Shown one piece after another: positions 43,843-53,817 of a DNA stretch of 64,000 bases (positions within the stretch are counted from its first letter, which is position 1; every line of letters begins with the position of its first letter). Under the pieces are notes generated by a model. The model ran no database searches and was not told where the DNA came from. It was given only the letters and a program-made list of their open reading frames with translations. The stretch comes from Rhizobium sp. Root274 (lineage in GTDB: Bacteria > Pseudomonadota > Alphaproteobacteria > Rhizobiales > Rhizobiaceae), in the NCBI RefSeq assembly GCF_001429245.1, contig NZ_LMJE01000007.1:225127-289126 (forward strand), read 5' to 3'. A program made the translations under genes and the position numbers.

Positions 43843-46800
43843 TTATTCAGCGGCTATCCGAGGCGCTTCTCCCGGATCATTCGCACCCTTCAGATTGGCG
43901 TCATCGAGCTCGCGCTTCAGCCGAGCCTCTTCATGGGCATGCGGCTTGGAGAAGCGGGCGAGCAACAGATAGGCGACCGGCGTGATGTAGAGCGTCACCA
44001 GTGTCGCAAAGCCAAGCCCGCCGACGATCACCCAGCCAAGCGCGATACGCGCCTCGGCGCCCGCCCCCTGTGCGAGAAGCAGCGGAAACCCACCCAGCAC
44101 GGTCGCGATCATGGTCATCATCACGGGTCGCAGGCGGATCGCGCAGGCATTCTCGATCGCCTCGCGCACGCTCTGCCCGCGATCACGCAACTGGTTGGCA
44201 AATTCGACGATGAGGATGCCGTTCTTCGCCATGACCCCGACGAGCAGCACAAGGCCGATCTGGCTGTAGACGTTGAGCGTCGAGCCGGTGATGACGAGCG
44301 CAAAGACGGCACAGGCCAGCCCAAGCGGCACCGTTGCCATGATGATCAGGCCGGAGATCACACTCTCGAACTGCGCTGCGAGTACCAGAAAGATAATCGC
44401 GATCGCAAAGCCGAAGGTGAGCGCCATGCCATAGGAGTTCTCCTGAAGCGTCGCAGCTTCAGCAAGAGGCACCAGTCGCGACCCCGGCGGCAGGAGCGGC
44501 TCGGCGATCGCCTTGACGGCGCTCACCGCATCGCCCAGCGCCACACCGTCATTGAGGCCTGCGGAGAACGATACGGATGCCAGCTGCTGCTCCCGGTTCA
44601 ACTGCGGAGCGACCGCCCTCTCCTCAAGCGACGCGATCGTCGACATCGGAACGACGCGGCCATCAGAGGTCGTGAGGAAGATGCTTTCGAGATCGGTCGG
44701 ATCATTGATCGGCTGAGTGCTTGACACCAGACGCACCGGGATCGAATTGCCGTCGATGAAGACATCCGTGACCGAACGCCCTTCGAGCAGCGCCTGTAGC
44801 GAGGTGCCGATCGCATTGATGTCCACACCAAGATCCGATGCGCGCTCCCGGTCGATGGTCACCGAGATCTGCGCCTGGGTCGGTTCATTGTCGAGGCGCG
44901 GCGTCTGCAGCAGAGGCGAGTTGCGCATCTGATCGACGATCTGGATCGCCGCTTCCGTCAGCTTCTCATGGCTGCTGCCGACAATCGCCATCTGCAGCCC
45001 ACTGCCGGCACCACGGATGCGCAGACTGTTCGACTGGAAGACGTTGCCCCGCAACGCCGGCACCTTGGCCGCCGCAGCATTGACGTCCTGGACGATCTGG
45101 TCCTGTGTGCGGGTACGCTCGTCCCAGGGCGCAAGTGTCATCACCATGAAGGCACTGTTCGACGAGCCCTGACCGGAAATCGAGAAGATGCTGCGGATCT
45201 CGCCACTGTCGACAAGGGATTTCAGATTTTCCTCCACCCGCTGAACCTGATCGCGGGTATAAGCGAGGCTCGATCCTTGCGGCGTCGAAAGCCGCATCAT
45301 CACCATCGAGCGGTCCTCGCGCGGCGTCAGCTCGCTTCGGATCGTGGTGAAGGTGGCATAGGCGGCGGCTGAGAACATCGTGGCGACCACGACCACAATC
45401 AGCGGATTACGCAGGCAGGCCCCAAGGCTGCGGCGGTAGCCGGATGAGAACCGCTTTCCGAAGCTTCCAAGGATCCCACGATTTTCATCCTTCGCCTGGC
45501 CCAGCATGCGCGATGCCATCATCGGACACAGTGTCAGGGCGGTGACCGAAGACAGGAGCACGGCAAAGGCGAGCACGAAGCCGAACTCGCGAAACAGGCC
45601 ACCGAGCTGTCCCGGAAGGAAAGAGAGCGGCACGAAGACGGCGGCAAGTGTTGCCGTCGTCGCGAGAACGGCGAAGAACACCTCCTGGGTACCGAGCACG
45701 GCAGCAGCCCGCGGCCCCATGCCCTCGGCACGGCGGCGTACGATGTTTTCGAGCACCACGATGGCGTCGTCGACCACCAGACCGGTCGCAAGAACGATGG
45801 CCAGCAGCGTGAGGATGTTGATCGAGAAGCCGACCAGATAGATGGCCGCCAAGGTCCCGATCAGCGCCACCGGCATGGTGAGCGCCGGGATAAGCGTTGC
45901 CCGCCAGTCGCGCAGGAAGAGGAAAAGCACCACGAGAACGATGGCCGCCGACAGTGACAGCGCGATTTCAACTTCGTGCAACGCGCCTTGAATGAACACC
46001 GCATCATCACTGCTGATGACGATCCGAGTGCCTTCCGGCAAGACGTCCTTCAGGCCGTCGACCGCCGCATGCACGCCGCTCGAAATGCTGAGCGTATTCG
46101 ACTGTGCCTGGCGGATGATGCCAAGACCGACGCCGGCAACGCCATTCGACCTGAGGGCCGTCGTGCCATCATCGGGCCCGAGCGTGACGGTCGCAACATC
46201 GCGCAGCCGGACATTGCTGCCGATCAGGACATTCTCGAAATCCTCGACCGAGGTCAGGCTCGCGGTCGCGCGGACGACGATGTCCTGCGTCAGCGATTCG
46301 AGCGAGCCGGCGGGCACATCGAGTGAAGCGCTCTGCAGCGCCGTCGAAAGATTGGCGACCGTCAGCCCCCGGCTGGCAAGGGCCGCCTGGTTGACGTCTA
46401 TACGGAAGACTTTTTCCTGGTCGCCATAGATCTCGACATCCGCGACGCCGTCGACGGCGGCCAGGCGGTCGGAGATCTCGTTTTCGACCAGCAGCGTCAG
46501 GTCTTCCATCGACAGCGTCGTGGACGTGACCGCGAGCCGCATGATCGGCTGCGAATCGGAATCCGCCTTCACGATGCGCGGTTCATCGACATCGTCAGGC
46601 AATTGATTGCGCACCCGGCCAAGTGCATCACGCACATCATTGGCGGCAACGGCCAGATCGACGCTGTCAGAAAACTCGAGCGTCGTGCGGCTGGAGCCGA
46701 ACTGCGAACGAGACGACAGCGACTTCAGACCGCTGACGCGCGCGACCGCGCCTTCGATGACCCTCGTGACCTCTTGGTCCATGGTCTGGGCAGACGCTCC

Positions 46801-46992
46801 GTCATAATCGGTGCTGACCGTAATGACGGGCTGGTCGACATCAGGCAGTTCGCGCACTTCGATGCCGGCCAGTGCCGCAAGACCGGCAACGACCAGAAGT
46901 GTATTGAGGACCGCCGCCAGCACCGGCCGGCGCACGAAAAGGGCGGTAAAATTGCGGCCCGACTGTTCGGGAGGCGTCTCGGTCGCGCTCAT
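43843..46992 (-). CDS. RND efflux transporter, inner-membrane permease
   Basis: A 1049-residue resistance-nodulation-division pump with twelve membrane helices. Seen: the N-terminal helix then LPDVDQPVITVSTDYDGAS; VVDDAIVVLENI, which holds the proton-relay Asp pair; and GLVLLVGVMAKNGILIVEFANQLRDRG near the end. This looks like the HAE-1 type that exports drugs, solvents or bile salts. It follows the periplasmic adaptor gene with an ATGA overlap at 46989-46992 and should form the pump with it. No outer-membrane channel gene is next to the pair, so it may borrow a TolC-like channel. Confidence 0.95.
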   Translation of the reverse strand: MSATETPPEQSGRNFTALFVRRPVLAAVLNTLLVVAGLAALAGIEVRELPDVDQPVITVSTDYDGASAQTMDQEVTRVIEGAVARVSGLKSLSSRSQFGSSRTTLEFSDSVDLAVAANDVRDALGRVRNQLPDDVDEPRIVKADSDSQPIMRLAVTSTTLSMEDLTLLVENEISDRLAAVDGVADVEIYGDQEKVFRIDVNQAALASRGLTVANLSTALQSASLDVPAGSLESLTQDIVVRATASLTSVEDFENVLIGSNVRLRDVATVTLGPDDGTTALRSNGVAGVGLGIIRQAQSNTLSISSGVHAAVDGLKDVLPEGTRIVISSDDAVFIQGALHEVEIALSLSAAIVLVVLFLFLRDWRATLIPALTMPVALIGTLAAIYLVGFSINILTLLAIVLATGLVVDDAIVVLENIVRRRAEGMGPRAAAVLGTQEVFFAVLATTATLAAVFVPLSFLPGQLGGLFREFGFVLAFAVLLSSVTALTLCPMMASRMLGQAKDENRGILGSFGKRFSSGYRRSLGACLRNPLIVVVVATMFSAAAYATFTTIRSELTPREDRSMVMMRLSTPQGSSLAYTRDQVQRVEENLKSLVDSGEIRSIFSISGQGSSNSAFMVMTLAPWDERTRTQDQIVQDVNAAAAKVPALRGNVFQSNSLRIRGAGSGLQMAIVGSSHEKLTEAAIQIVDQMRNSPLLQTPRLDNEPTQAQISVTIDRERASDLGVDINAIGTSLQALLEGRSVTDVFIDGNSIPVRLVSSTQPINDPTDLESIFLTTSDGRVVPMSTIASLEERAVAPQLNREQQLASVSFSAGLNDGVALGDAVSAVKAIAEPLLPPGSRLVPLAEAATLQENSYGMALTFGFAIAIIFLVLAAQFESVISGLIIMATVPLGLACAVFALVITGSTLNVYSQIGLVLLVGVMAKNGILIVEFANQLRDRGQSVREAIENACAIRLRPVMMTMIATVLGGFPLLLAQGAGAEARIALGWVIVGGLGFATLVTLYITPVAYLLLARFSKPHAHEEARLKRELDDANLKGANDPGEAPRIAAE

Positions 46993-48221
46993 CGTGTCGC
47001 CACCTCCGGCGCCTTGGCTTGATCCGCATTGGCAACCTCGACGGCCCCGCCCTCACGCACGCGCTGCAGCCCCTCGATCGCCACCACGTCGCCTTCTTTC
47101 AGCGCAGCGTCGATCAGCACCTGATCGGAATTGCGCTGGATAATGCGAACACGCGTCTTCACGGACTTGTTGTCGACGATCTGCCAGACGAACGACCCCT
47201 GCCCGTCCCACTGCACAGCCAGCGGGTTCACGGCCGGATACCGATCTCCGGGAAAAGCCATGGTGACGGAAAAAGACATTCCCGCTCGCAGCACGTCATC
47301 CGGATTGTCGATCCGCGCCCGCACCTTGATGGTGCGGCTTGCCTGATCGACGCGGTTGTCAACGGCATCAATTTTGCCGGTGAAGCGCTGGCCGGGACGT
47401 GCAACCGACGATGCCTCGACCGGCATGCCGGGCTTGACCGCGACCGCAAAGCGCTCCGGCGCCCAGAAGTCCACGAGCAGCTGCGCGCGGTTGTCGAGCG
47501 ACACGATAGCGCTGCTATTCGTAACATTGTCGCCGACACTGACCGCGATGATGCCGATCACCCCGTCAATCGGCGCCACGATGTCGCGCCGCTTCAGGTT
47601 CAGCTCTGCGGTACGCACCTGCAGTTCCGCCTGCTCTTTCGCGATCTGCGCATCGAGCACGTCGAGCCGGGAGAAACTCTTCAGATTGTTGTAGGATTCG
47701 GCACGCTCGGTCGCGCTGCGCAAGGCAACGACCGCCTGATCCCGCAGGATCACCTGCTCGTCCCTGTCGAGCCTGGCGATCACATCGCCTTTTTTCATCG
47801 TTTGACCGGAGGTCACCAGGATTTCCTCGATCGTGCCCGATGCCTGCGGCATCACGGTGACCGCATCGACAGCCTCGCCGTTCCCGATGGCGTTCAGCCG
47901 ATCATTGACCACGGCCGTTTCAACCGGCTGGGTCGCAACGAGGATATTCTGGTCTCCGCGACCACCGCCGCCCCGACGCCCCTGGCCTTGACCTTGACCT
48001 TGACCTTGACCTTGAGCCTGTCCCTGCCCCGCTCCGCGTTCGCCTGCCGGCGCCCCGTCACCGGCTCCGTCCGCTCCGCCAGCCGAAATCAGCGCCACCA
48101 GGCCTTTCGGCACGCCCATCTGGACGAGGCTCTGACCTGCGCCGGGCGATATATAGACCCAGGCACAAAGTCCGAGAAACATCAGCGCAACACTGATGGT
48201 GAGTTGCTTCCAAAGCGGCAT
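46989..48221 (-). CDS. RND periplasmic adaptor (membrane fusion protein)
   Basis: A 410-residue HlyD/AcrA-like adaptor. It has an N-terminal membrane helix (about residues 8-30), then a Gly- and Gln-rich stretch with repeats of GQ (about residues 58-85), the barrel-sandwich domain with APIDGVIGIIAVSVGD, and a beta-barrel and membrane-proximal region. It links the RND pump to an outer-membrane channel. I use the ATG at 48221 after GGAG; a start at 48296 adds 25 residues. It precedes the pump gene, overlapping it. Confidence 0.92.
   Translation of the reverse strand: MPLWKQLTISVALMFLGLCAWVYISPGAGQSLVQMGVPKGLVALISAGGADGAGDGAPAGERGAGQGQAQGQGQGQGQGQGRRGGGGRGDQNILVATQPVETAVVNDRLNAIGNGEAVDAVTVMPQASGTIEEILVTSGQTMKKGDVIARLDRDEQVILRDQAVVALRSATERAESYNNLKSFSRLDVLDAQIAKEQAELQVRTAELNLKRRDIVAPIDGVIGIIAVSVGDNVTNSSAIVSLDNRAQLLVDFWAPERFAVAVKPGMPVEASSVARPGQRFTGKIDAVDNRVDQASRTIKVRARIDNPDDVLRAGMSFSVTMAFPGDRYPAVNPLAVQWDGQGSFVWQIVDNKSVKTRVRIIQRNSDQVLIDAALKEGDVVAIEGLQRVREGGAVEVANADQAKAPEVATR
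47986..48015 (-). repeat. hexanucleotide tandem repeat encoding Gly-Gln
   Basis: Five copies of CCTTGA read on the plus strand, equal to TCAAGG on the coding strand, encoding GQ repeats in the adaptor protein. Six-base units keep the frame, so copy changes would alter length, not cause frameshift. Confidence 0.75.
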
Positions 48222-48481
48222 GCAGGGCTCCAGATGAAAAACTTGAAAATAACGAGAACGGAGTATGGCGCTCAGATTGTGTCTGGCAATGGCCACACGG
48301 CAAGCTTACTGATTTGTAACCTCACGCAAATTCACGCCCGCGTGATCGTTGTGCCTGCCGGCCGTCCCGCGTCGGCAAATTCTTCGCACAATGGCCAAAA
48401 CCGGTGATGAACGGGACATGCGGGAATAAAACCAGAACGCCGTCACTGGCCTTTCAATCCCGAATCACTACATTGAGCCGC

Positions 48482-50947
48482 ATGACTAACGGTTTTGACG
48501 ATATTCCCTTCTTCGACGAGGAGCCTGCGCCGCGCAAGCCGGCTGCGGCGCCCGCAGCACCGACGACTGGCGGACTGGGCATTGCCGCCCGCGCCATGGC
48601 CGCCCGTGGTCAGGCGAGCGCGCCCGATTACCTGACGGGCCTCAACCCGGAACAGCGCGAGGCCGTCGAGACCGTCGATGGTCCGGTTCTCGTGCTCGCC
48701 GGCGCCGGCACCGGCAAGACACGCGTGTTGACCACCCGCATTGCACATATCCTTGCCACCAACCGCGCGTATCCCAGCCAGATCCTCGCCGTGACCTTCA
48801 CCAACAAGGCCGCCCGCGAGATGAAGGAACGCATCGGCCATCTGGTAGGCGGCGCCGTCGAGGGCATGCCCTGGCTCGGCACCTTCCACTCGATCGGCGT
48901 GAAGCTCCTGAGACGGCATGCCGAACTGGTCGGCCTTTCCTCGGATTTCACCATCCTCGACACCGACGACGTGGTGCGCCTGATCAAGCAGATCATTCAG
49001 GCGGAAGGGCTGGACGACAAGCGCTGGCCGGCCAAGCAGTTCGCCCAGATGATCGACGGCTGGAAGAACAAGGGCCTGGATCCCGCGCAGATTCCGGAAG
49101 GCGACGCCCGCGCCTTTGCCAATGGCAAGGGCCGCGAACTCTACGTCGCCTACCAGAATCGTCTGAAGACGCTGAATGCTTGCGATTTCGGCGATCTGCT
49201 CCTGCATCCGATCCGCATGTTCCGCGCCAATCCGGACGTGCTCAAAGAATATCACCAGCGCTTCAAATACGTGCTTGTCGACGAGTATCAGGACACCAAC
49301 ACAGCCCAGTATATGTGGCTGCGCCTGCTCGCCCAGCGCCCGCAGGGCGTACCCCAGAATGTCTGCTGCGTCGGCGACGATGACCAGTCGATCTATGGCT
49401 GGCGCGGCGCGGAAGTGGACAACATCCTGCGCTTCGAAAAGGATTTTCCCGGCGCCAAGGTGATCAAGCTAGAGCGCAATTACCGGTCCACCGAACATAT
49501 CCTTGGTGCGGCCGGCCATCTCATCGCTCATAACGAAGGCCGTCTCGGCAAGACCCTCTTTACCGACCGCGTCGATCCCAACGACGACAAGGTCGTGGTG
49601 CATGCCGCCTGGGATTCGGAAGAAGAGGCCCGCGCCGTCGGCGAGGAAATCGAGCAGCTGCAGCGAAACAAGCATCCGCTCAACAACATGGCGATCCTGG
49701 TCCGCGCCTCCTTCCAGATGCGCGAATTCGAAGATCGTTTCGTCACACTTGGCCTCAACTACCGTGTCATCGGCGGCCCGCGCTTCTACGAGCGCATGGA
49801 AATTCGCGATGCCATGGCTTACTTCCGCCTGATCTGTCAGCCGGCCGACGATCTCGCCTTCGAGCGCATCGTCAACACGCCGAAGCGCGGCCTCGGCGAC
49901 ACGACGATCCGTGCCCTGCACGATTACGCCCGAGCCCGCGATATCCCGATGCTCGCGGCAGCGGCCGACATCATCGAAACGGACGAGCTGAAGCCGAAGG
50001 CCCGCAAGGCCCTCTTCGACGTGGTCATGATGTTCCGCCGCTGGAGCGAACTGCTGGAAAATACGCCCCATACGGAGCTTGCCGAGCAGGTTCTCGAAGA
50101 GTCCGGCTATACCGACATGTGGAAGAACGACAAGTCGGCGGAAGCGCCGGGTCGTCTCGACAACCTGAAGGAACTCGTTCGCTCCATGGAAGCCTTCGAG
50201 AGCCTGCGCGGCTTCCTCGAACATGTCTCGCTGGTCATGGATGTCGAGCAGAACGAGAACCTGGATGCCGTCTCGATCATGACGCTGCATTCAGCCAAGG
50301 GCCTGGAATTCGAAACCGTCTTCCTGCCCGGCTGGGAAGAAGGCCTGTTCCCCCACCAGCGCGCGCTCGATGAAGGCGGCCGCTCCGGCCTCGAGGAAGA
50401 GCGCCGCCTCGCCTATGTCGGGATTACCCGCGCCAAGCGGCGCTGCCACCTGTGGTTCGTCTCAAACCGCCGCATCCACGGCCTCTGGCAGTCGACCATG
50501 CCCTCGCGCTTCCTCGATGAGCTGCCGCCGGCCCATGTCGAAGTGGCGGAAGCCGAGACCTCCTATGGCGGCTACGGTCGCAACCCCTATGGCCAGTCCC
50601 GCTTCGACAAGCAGGAGCCGTTCCAGAACAACTATACCACGCCCGGCTGGAAGCGCGCCCAGGCCAATAAGACAGACGCCACCCGGGACAACTGGGGCAA
50701 TCGCTCCGGTCATTCCGTCGAGCGCATCGGTTATGGCGAAAGCGGCCCCAAGGCCCGCACGATCGACGGCGAACTGGTGGCGAAATCGACGAGCACGGAG
50801 CCATCCCGCTACTCGGTCGGCGACCGCGTCTTCCACATCAAGTTCGGCAACGGGAACATCGCCTCCATCGAAGGCAACAAGCTGACGATCGATTTCGATC
50901 GCGCCGGCCAGAAGCGGGTGCTGGACGGTTTTGTCGAGAAGGCTTGA
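48482..50947 (+). CDS. uvrD: ATP-dependent DNA helicase UvrD/PcrA
   Basis: An 821-residue superfamily 1A helicase. Seen: GAGTGKTRVL (Walker A) about residue 78, LAVTFTNKAAREMKERI, LVDEYQDTN (Walker B), GDDDQSIYGWRGA and ERNYRSTE, then VSIMTLHSAKGLEFETVFLPGW and VGITRAKRR near the C-terminus. It acts in nucleotide excision and mismatch repair and dismantles RecA filaments. The last 130 residues after the helicase core are low-complexity and then end in a DDFRVGDRVFHIKFG-like tail (VGDRVFHIKFGNGNIASIEG), typical of alphaproteobacterial UvrD. The start at 48482 suits the domain start; a frame from 48404 adds 26 residues. Confidence 0.93.
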   Translation: MTNGFDDIPFFDEEPAPRKPAAAPAAPTTGGLGIAARAMAARGQASAPDYLTGLNPEQREAVETVDGPVLVLAGAGTGKTRVLTTRIAHILATNRAYPSQILAVTFTNKAAREMKERIGHLVGGAVEGMPWLGTFHSIGVKLLRRHAELVGLSSDFTILDTDDVVRLIKQIIQAEGLDDKRWPAKQFAQMIDGWKNKGLDPAQIPEGDARAFANGKGRELYVAYQNRLKTLNACDFGDLLLHPIRMFRANPDVLKEYHQRFKYVLVDEYQDTNTAQYMWLRLLAQRPQGVPQNVCCVGDDDQSIYGWRGAEVDNILRFEKDFPGAKVIKLERNYRSTEHILGAAGHLIAHNEGRLGKTLFTDRVDPNDDKVVVHAAWDSEEEARAVGEEIEQLQRNKHPLNNMAILVRASFQMREFEDRFVTLGLNYRVIGGPRFYERMEIRDAMAYFRLICQPADDLAFERIVNTPKRGLGDTTIRALHDYARARDIPMLAAAADIIETDELKPKARKALFDVVMMFRRWSELLENTPHTELAEQVLEESGYTDMWKNDKSAEAPGRLDNLKELVRSMEAFESLRGFLEHVSLVMDVEQNENLDAVSIMTLHSAKGLEFETVFLPGWEEGLFPHQRALDEGGRSGLEEERRLAYVGITRAKRRCHLWFVSNRRIHGLWQSTMPSRFLDELPPAHVEVAEAETSYGGYGRNPYGQSRFDKQEPFQNNYTTPGWKRAQANKTDATRDNWGNRSGHSVERIGYGESGPKARTIDGELVAKSTSTEPSRYSVGDRVFHIKFGNGNIASIEGNKLTIDFDRAGQKRVLDGFVEKA

Positions 50948-50968
50948 GCTTCAAGGGTATGTGTAACG

Positions 50969-50995
50969 GTCTCGAAGCCGCCGGGGCTTCGAGAC
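50969..50995. terminator. bidirectional terminator between uvrD and tdk
   Basis: GTCTCGAAGCC and GGCTTCGAGAC form an 11-pair perfect stem with a five-base loop. It lies between the convergent uvrD and tdk stops. Only a short TTATT follows rightward, so efficiency is uncertain. Confidence 0.6.
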
Positions 50996-51598
50996 TTATT
51001 CCGCGGCGATACCGCACTCTTCCACAGAAAAGGCCATCTGCCAGTGCCGGCGGCACAGTGGCATATAGGTCTCATTGCCGCCGATCATGACCTGCGCTCC
51101 GTCCTTGAGCGCCTTGCCATCGGCGCCCAGCCGCACGACCATGGTCGCCTTGCGGCCGCAATGGCAGATCGAGCGTGCCTCGGTCAGTTCATCGGCAATG
51201 GCGAGCAGCCCCTTTGAACCGGGAAACAGCTCTCCGCGGAAATCCGTCCTGAGGCCGTAGGCCATGACCGGCAGGTCGAGCACATCGACGATGCGCGACA
51301 GCTGCCAGACCTGTTCTGAGGTGAGAAACTGCGCCTCATCAACGAAGACGCAGGAGAGCGGCGCCTTTTCATGATCCGCCTTGATCACGGTGAAAAGATC
51401 GTCTTCCGGCCCGAAAGCCTCCGCTTCTGCCTTCAGACCGATCCGCGAACCGATCCAGCCCTTGCCGACCCTGTTGTCGATCGCGCTGATCAGGGTCGCG
51501 ACCCGCATGCCGCGCTCCTGGTAGTTATAGGCCGCCTGCAGGAGAAGCGTCGATTTGCCAGCATTCATGGTGGCATAGATGAAATGTAGCTTGGCCAA
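50996..51598 (-). CDS. tdk: thymidine kinase
   Basis: A 200-residue type II thymidine kinase that phosphorylates thymidine to dTMP. Seen: YATMNAGKST as Walker A, FVDEAQFLT as the Asp-Glu block, FRGELFPGSKGLLAIADELTE and zinc-binding cysteines (ICHCGRKA and PLCRRHW). Length matches the common bacterial form. It gives a salvage route in the same window as thyA. Convergent with uvrD; the terminator lies directly at its stop. Confidence 0.95.
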   Translation of the reverse strand: MAKLHFIYATMNAGKSTLLLQAAYNYQERGMRVATLISAIDNRVGKGWIGSRIGLKAEAEAFGPEDDLFTVIKADHEKAPLSCVFVDEAQFLTSEQVWQLSRIVDVLDLPVMAYGLRTDFRGELFPGSKGLLAIADELTEARSICHCGRKATMVVRLGADGKALKDGAQVMIGGNETYMPLCRRHWQMAFSVEECGIAAE

Positions 51599-51721
51599 AT
51601 CGTCGCTGCTTCAAATTGGAGTGTGCCGGGATGAAGGTTCTTGTAGGAAGGCCGCGCCGGCAAGGCAAGCAGGCGGGAGCTTTGCCAACAGACAAGAATC
51701 GCTGACGCCAATCGATCCCGC

Positions 51722-52615
51722 TCAAACGTCAGAAGGTGTGGACATCATCGCTTTGATGAGCGCCCGGGTTGTGTCCATCACCGCGCGGATGCGCGGCAGA
51801 TGACGCAAGCGCTCATGGGTTACCAGCCAGACCTCGGCAGCCGGCGGCACCGGTGGGCGAAAACAAAGGACAAGCTCGGGATCGCGCGACCCGATGAATT
51901 CGGAGCACAGGCCGACGCCGACGCCATTGCGCACGCTGCTGAACACGGCGGGTACGGAATTGTGCCGCAGAAGCGTCTGCTCTGCCGGAAAATGCGCCCG
52001 CACCCAATCAAGGATCGCCCTGCCCCGCACATGGCTGTCGATCCCGATCAGAGCATGGCCAGCGAGCTCCTCGACACTACGGGGGCTACCGTGGCGCTGG
52101 CTATAGCTTCGCGAGCAATACAGGCTCCAGTAATCCTCAAAGAGTTTGACCCCGACCAGATCGGGATGTGTCGGAGCCGGCGCTGCCCGAAGCGCAATAT
52201 CGGCTTCACCCGTTGCAAGATCGCGCAGGATGTTGCTGGTATCCACCTCCAGCCGGATACCGGGATGCGCCTCCCTCAGCCGTTCGATCAGATGCGGCAA
52301 AACGACGGTGGCGATCACCTCATTAGTCGTGAACCGAACGGTGCCGCTGACCGCGCGCCCCAGGCTGGAAACGGCGGCAGAAAACCCGTCGACTGCCTTT
52401 CGCACAGCTTCTGCCGGAGCGAGCAAAGCGCCGCCAGCCTCCGTCAGGGCATAGCCGGTTCGCCGCTTGTCGAAAAGCTCCACCTGAATGGATGCCTCCA
52501 GCGCAGCGATCCTGCGGGACACCGTGCTCTGGCTGACCCCGAGCAGCCGCGAGGCCGCCAGGGTCGATCCGGTCTCTGCGACCGCCAACAAGTATCGCAG
52601 GTCATCGAAGTTCAT
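51722..52615 (-). CDS. LysR family transcriptional regulator
   Basis: A 297-residue LysR regulator. Residues about 1-60 (MNFDDLRYLLAVAETGSTLAASRLLGVSQSTVSRRIAALE) form the winged helix-turn-helix; the remainder is the type 2 periplasmic-binding-like ligand domain with RFTTNEVIATVVLPHLIERL. It is divergent from the cupin gene at 52766, with 150 bases between, a layout typical for LysR control of the neighbour. A longer frame reaching 53014 would run through the promoter and cupin gene. The ligand is unknown. Confidence 0.92.
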   Translation of the reverse strand: MNFDDLRYLLAVAETGSTLAASRLLGVSQSTVSRRIAALEASIQVELFDKRRTGYALTEAGGALLAPAEAVRKAVDGFSAAVSSLGRAVSGTVRFTTNEVIATVVLPHLIERLREAHPGIRLEVDTSNILRDLATGEADIALRAAPAPTHPDLVGVKLFEDYWSLYCSRSYSQRHGSPRSVEELAGHALIGIDSHVRGRAILDWVRAHFPAEQTLLRHNSVPAVFSSVRNGVGVGLCSEFIGSRDPELVLCFRPPVPPAAEVWLVTHERLRHLPRIRAVMDTTRALIKAMMSTPSDV

Positions 52616-52765
52616 CGGTGCGGTCACGTTATGCAAATCCGGTGAATGCAGCGGCAAAAACGGTGTTTGAACTAGAAACGACGGAAACTTACACGGCTTT
52701 CCACCGCCCGTGAACAGTCTTCCCGGGCTGAAAATGTCAGCAAACCGAACCCCATGGAGGTCCCC

Positions 52766-53383
52766 ATGAGCGAGACGCTCGTCCCGGCCGGCACCCGCAT
52801 TCTGAATGCCTACAACAATGAAACCTTCGTCTTCACTCAGCCTTGCGACGAAACAAGCATCACCCACTTCGACGTCGTGCTCGGCCAAGGTGGGTCGGGT
52901 GGCGGCAATGCGGTGGAGCATATTCACCCGCATTCCGACGAGATCTTCACCGTCCATAGCGGCCGCGTCATGGTGATGATCGACGGTCGGGAGCATTATG
53001 CCAAAGAAGGGCAATCAGTGACGGTGCCGAAGGGCGCCCGCCACTTCTTTCGCAACGACTTCGACGGCGAGACGCACCTGACGGTAACGTTTACCACCGC
53101 CCAGCAGCATCTGCGGTTCTTTCTCAATCTGGCGCGCTGGACGTCGGAAGAGCCGCGCTATTTCAAGGCCGACGGCGCGGTGAAGCTGCTGCCTGTCGCA
53201 CTGGCACTTCACGCTTTCCGGGATCACCTCTACATCGCCGGACCGCCGATCGCGGTGCAGAAGCTGCTCTTTACCATTCTTTCGCCTCTCGCCCGATTGT
53301 TCGGCTACCGTCTGGCGGTCAAGCCGCGTGCCGGCTTGGCGGCTTCAGTCGAGCAGGAAATTCCGTTCGCACAGAACCTCTGA
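52766..53383 (+). CDS. cupin-domain protein next to a LysR gene
   Basis: A 205-residue protein. Residues about 10-105 form a cupin with EHIHPHSDEIFTVHSGRVMV (motif 1, with the HxHx(3-4)E metal set) and VPKGARHFFRN (motif 2 with its His). The C-terminal 95 residues contain hydrophobic helices (YIAGPPIAVQKLLFTILSPLARL) and may sit at the membrane. GGAGG precedes the ATG at 52766. Divergent from the LysR gene, it is the likely target. The metal site looks intact, unlike the cupin at 5862; the reaction is unknown. Confidence 0.85.
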   Translation: MSETLVPAGTRILNAYNNETFVFTQPCDETSITHFDVVLGQGGSGGGNAVEHIHPHSDEIFTVHSGRVMVMIDGREHYAKEGQSVTVPKGARHFFRNDFDGETHLTVTFTTAQQHLRFFLNLARWTSEEPRYFKADGAVKLLPVALALHAFRDHLYIAGPPIAVQKLLFTILSPLARLFGYRLAVKPRAGLAASVEQEIPFAQNL

Positions 53384-53385
53384 GG

Positions 53386-53664
53386 TCAGCCCTGCGCCGC
53401 TTCCTCGCGATGCAGCCACATCAGTTCGATCTGAACGGCTGCCTGGAAATCCATGATCTCGGCGCGCATCTCGTCTTCCGGGCATCCGAGCGCCAGGAGT
53501 TCGTTTCCAAGGCTGCGGCAGGTGGTCTTCCAGAATTCGTTGGCGGCATAGCCGTTGAGGCGGTCGAGTTCGACAGCCGATCGGCGGACCAGGTCCCGGC
53601 GGTTCGCAAGCGGAAAGAAGGCGATGGTCGGGGTGGTCTGGCCGGTCATGGCTTGGCTACTCAT
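53386..53664 (-). CDS. DUF6074 family small protein
   Basis: A 92-residue protein. The core IAFFPLANRRDLVRRSAVELDRL, then KTTCRSLGNELLALGCPEDEM, fits the DUF6074 family found in rhizobia. It is soluble, helical and of unknown function. The ATG at 53664 follows TGAGG; a start at 53703 is possible. It is convergent with the cupin gene, whose stop is two bases away. Confidence 0.72.
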   Translation of the reverse strand: MSSQAMTGQTTPTIAFFPLANRRDLVRRSAVELDRLNGYAANEFWKTTCRSLGNELLALGCPEDEMRAEIMDFQAAVQIELMWLHREEAAQG

Positions 53665-53758
53665 GCGAAACATCCTCACGTTACAAGACGTGTGTAGAAT
53701 CACATGGTTAATGTTCCGTTTCGGCGCTACGGGGATCCTTGGAACCTGCCTGAAAACG

Positions 53759-53790
53759 GAACACCCCCTGCCTTGCGGCAGAGGGTGTTC
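53759..53790 (-). terminator. terminator after the glucose dehydrogenase gene
   Basis: GAACACCCCCTGCC and GGCAGAGGGTGTTC form a 14-pair stem with one mismatch and a four-base loop. Read leftward it is followed by CCGTTTTC. It lies 27 bases past the gcd stop. Confidence 0.7.
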
Positions 53791-53817
53791 AAGAGCTTTG
53801 CGTGCGCCTGCCCGGCC

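Noticed and set aside
47986..48015. Tandem repeats as a CRISPR-like array
   Set aside because: Units are six bases, contiguous and inside a coding frame; there are no spacers and no cas genes in the window.
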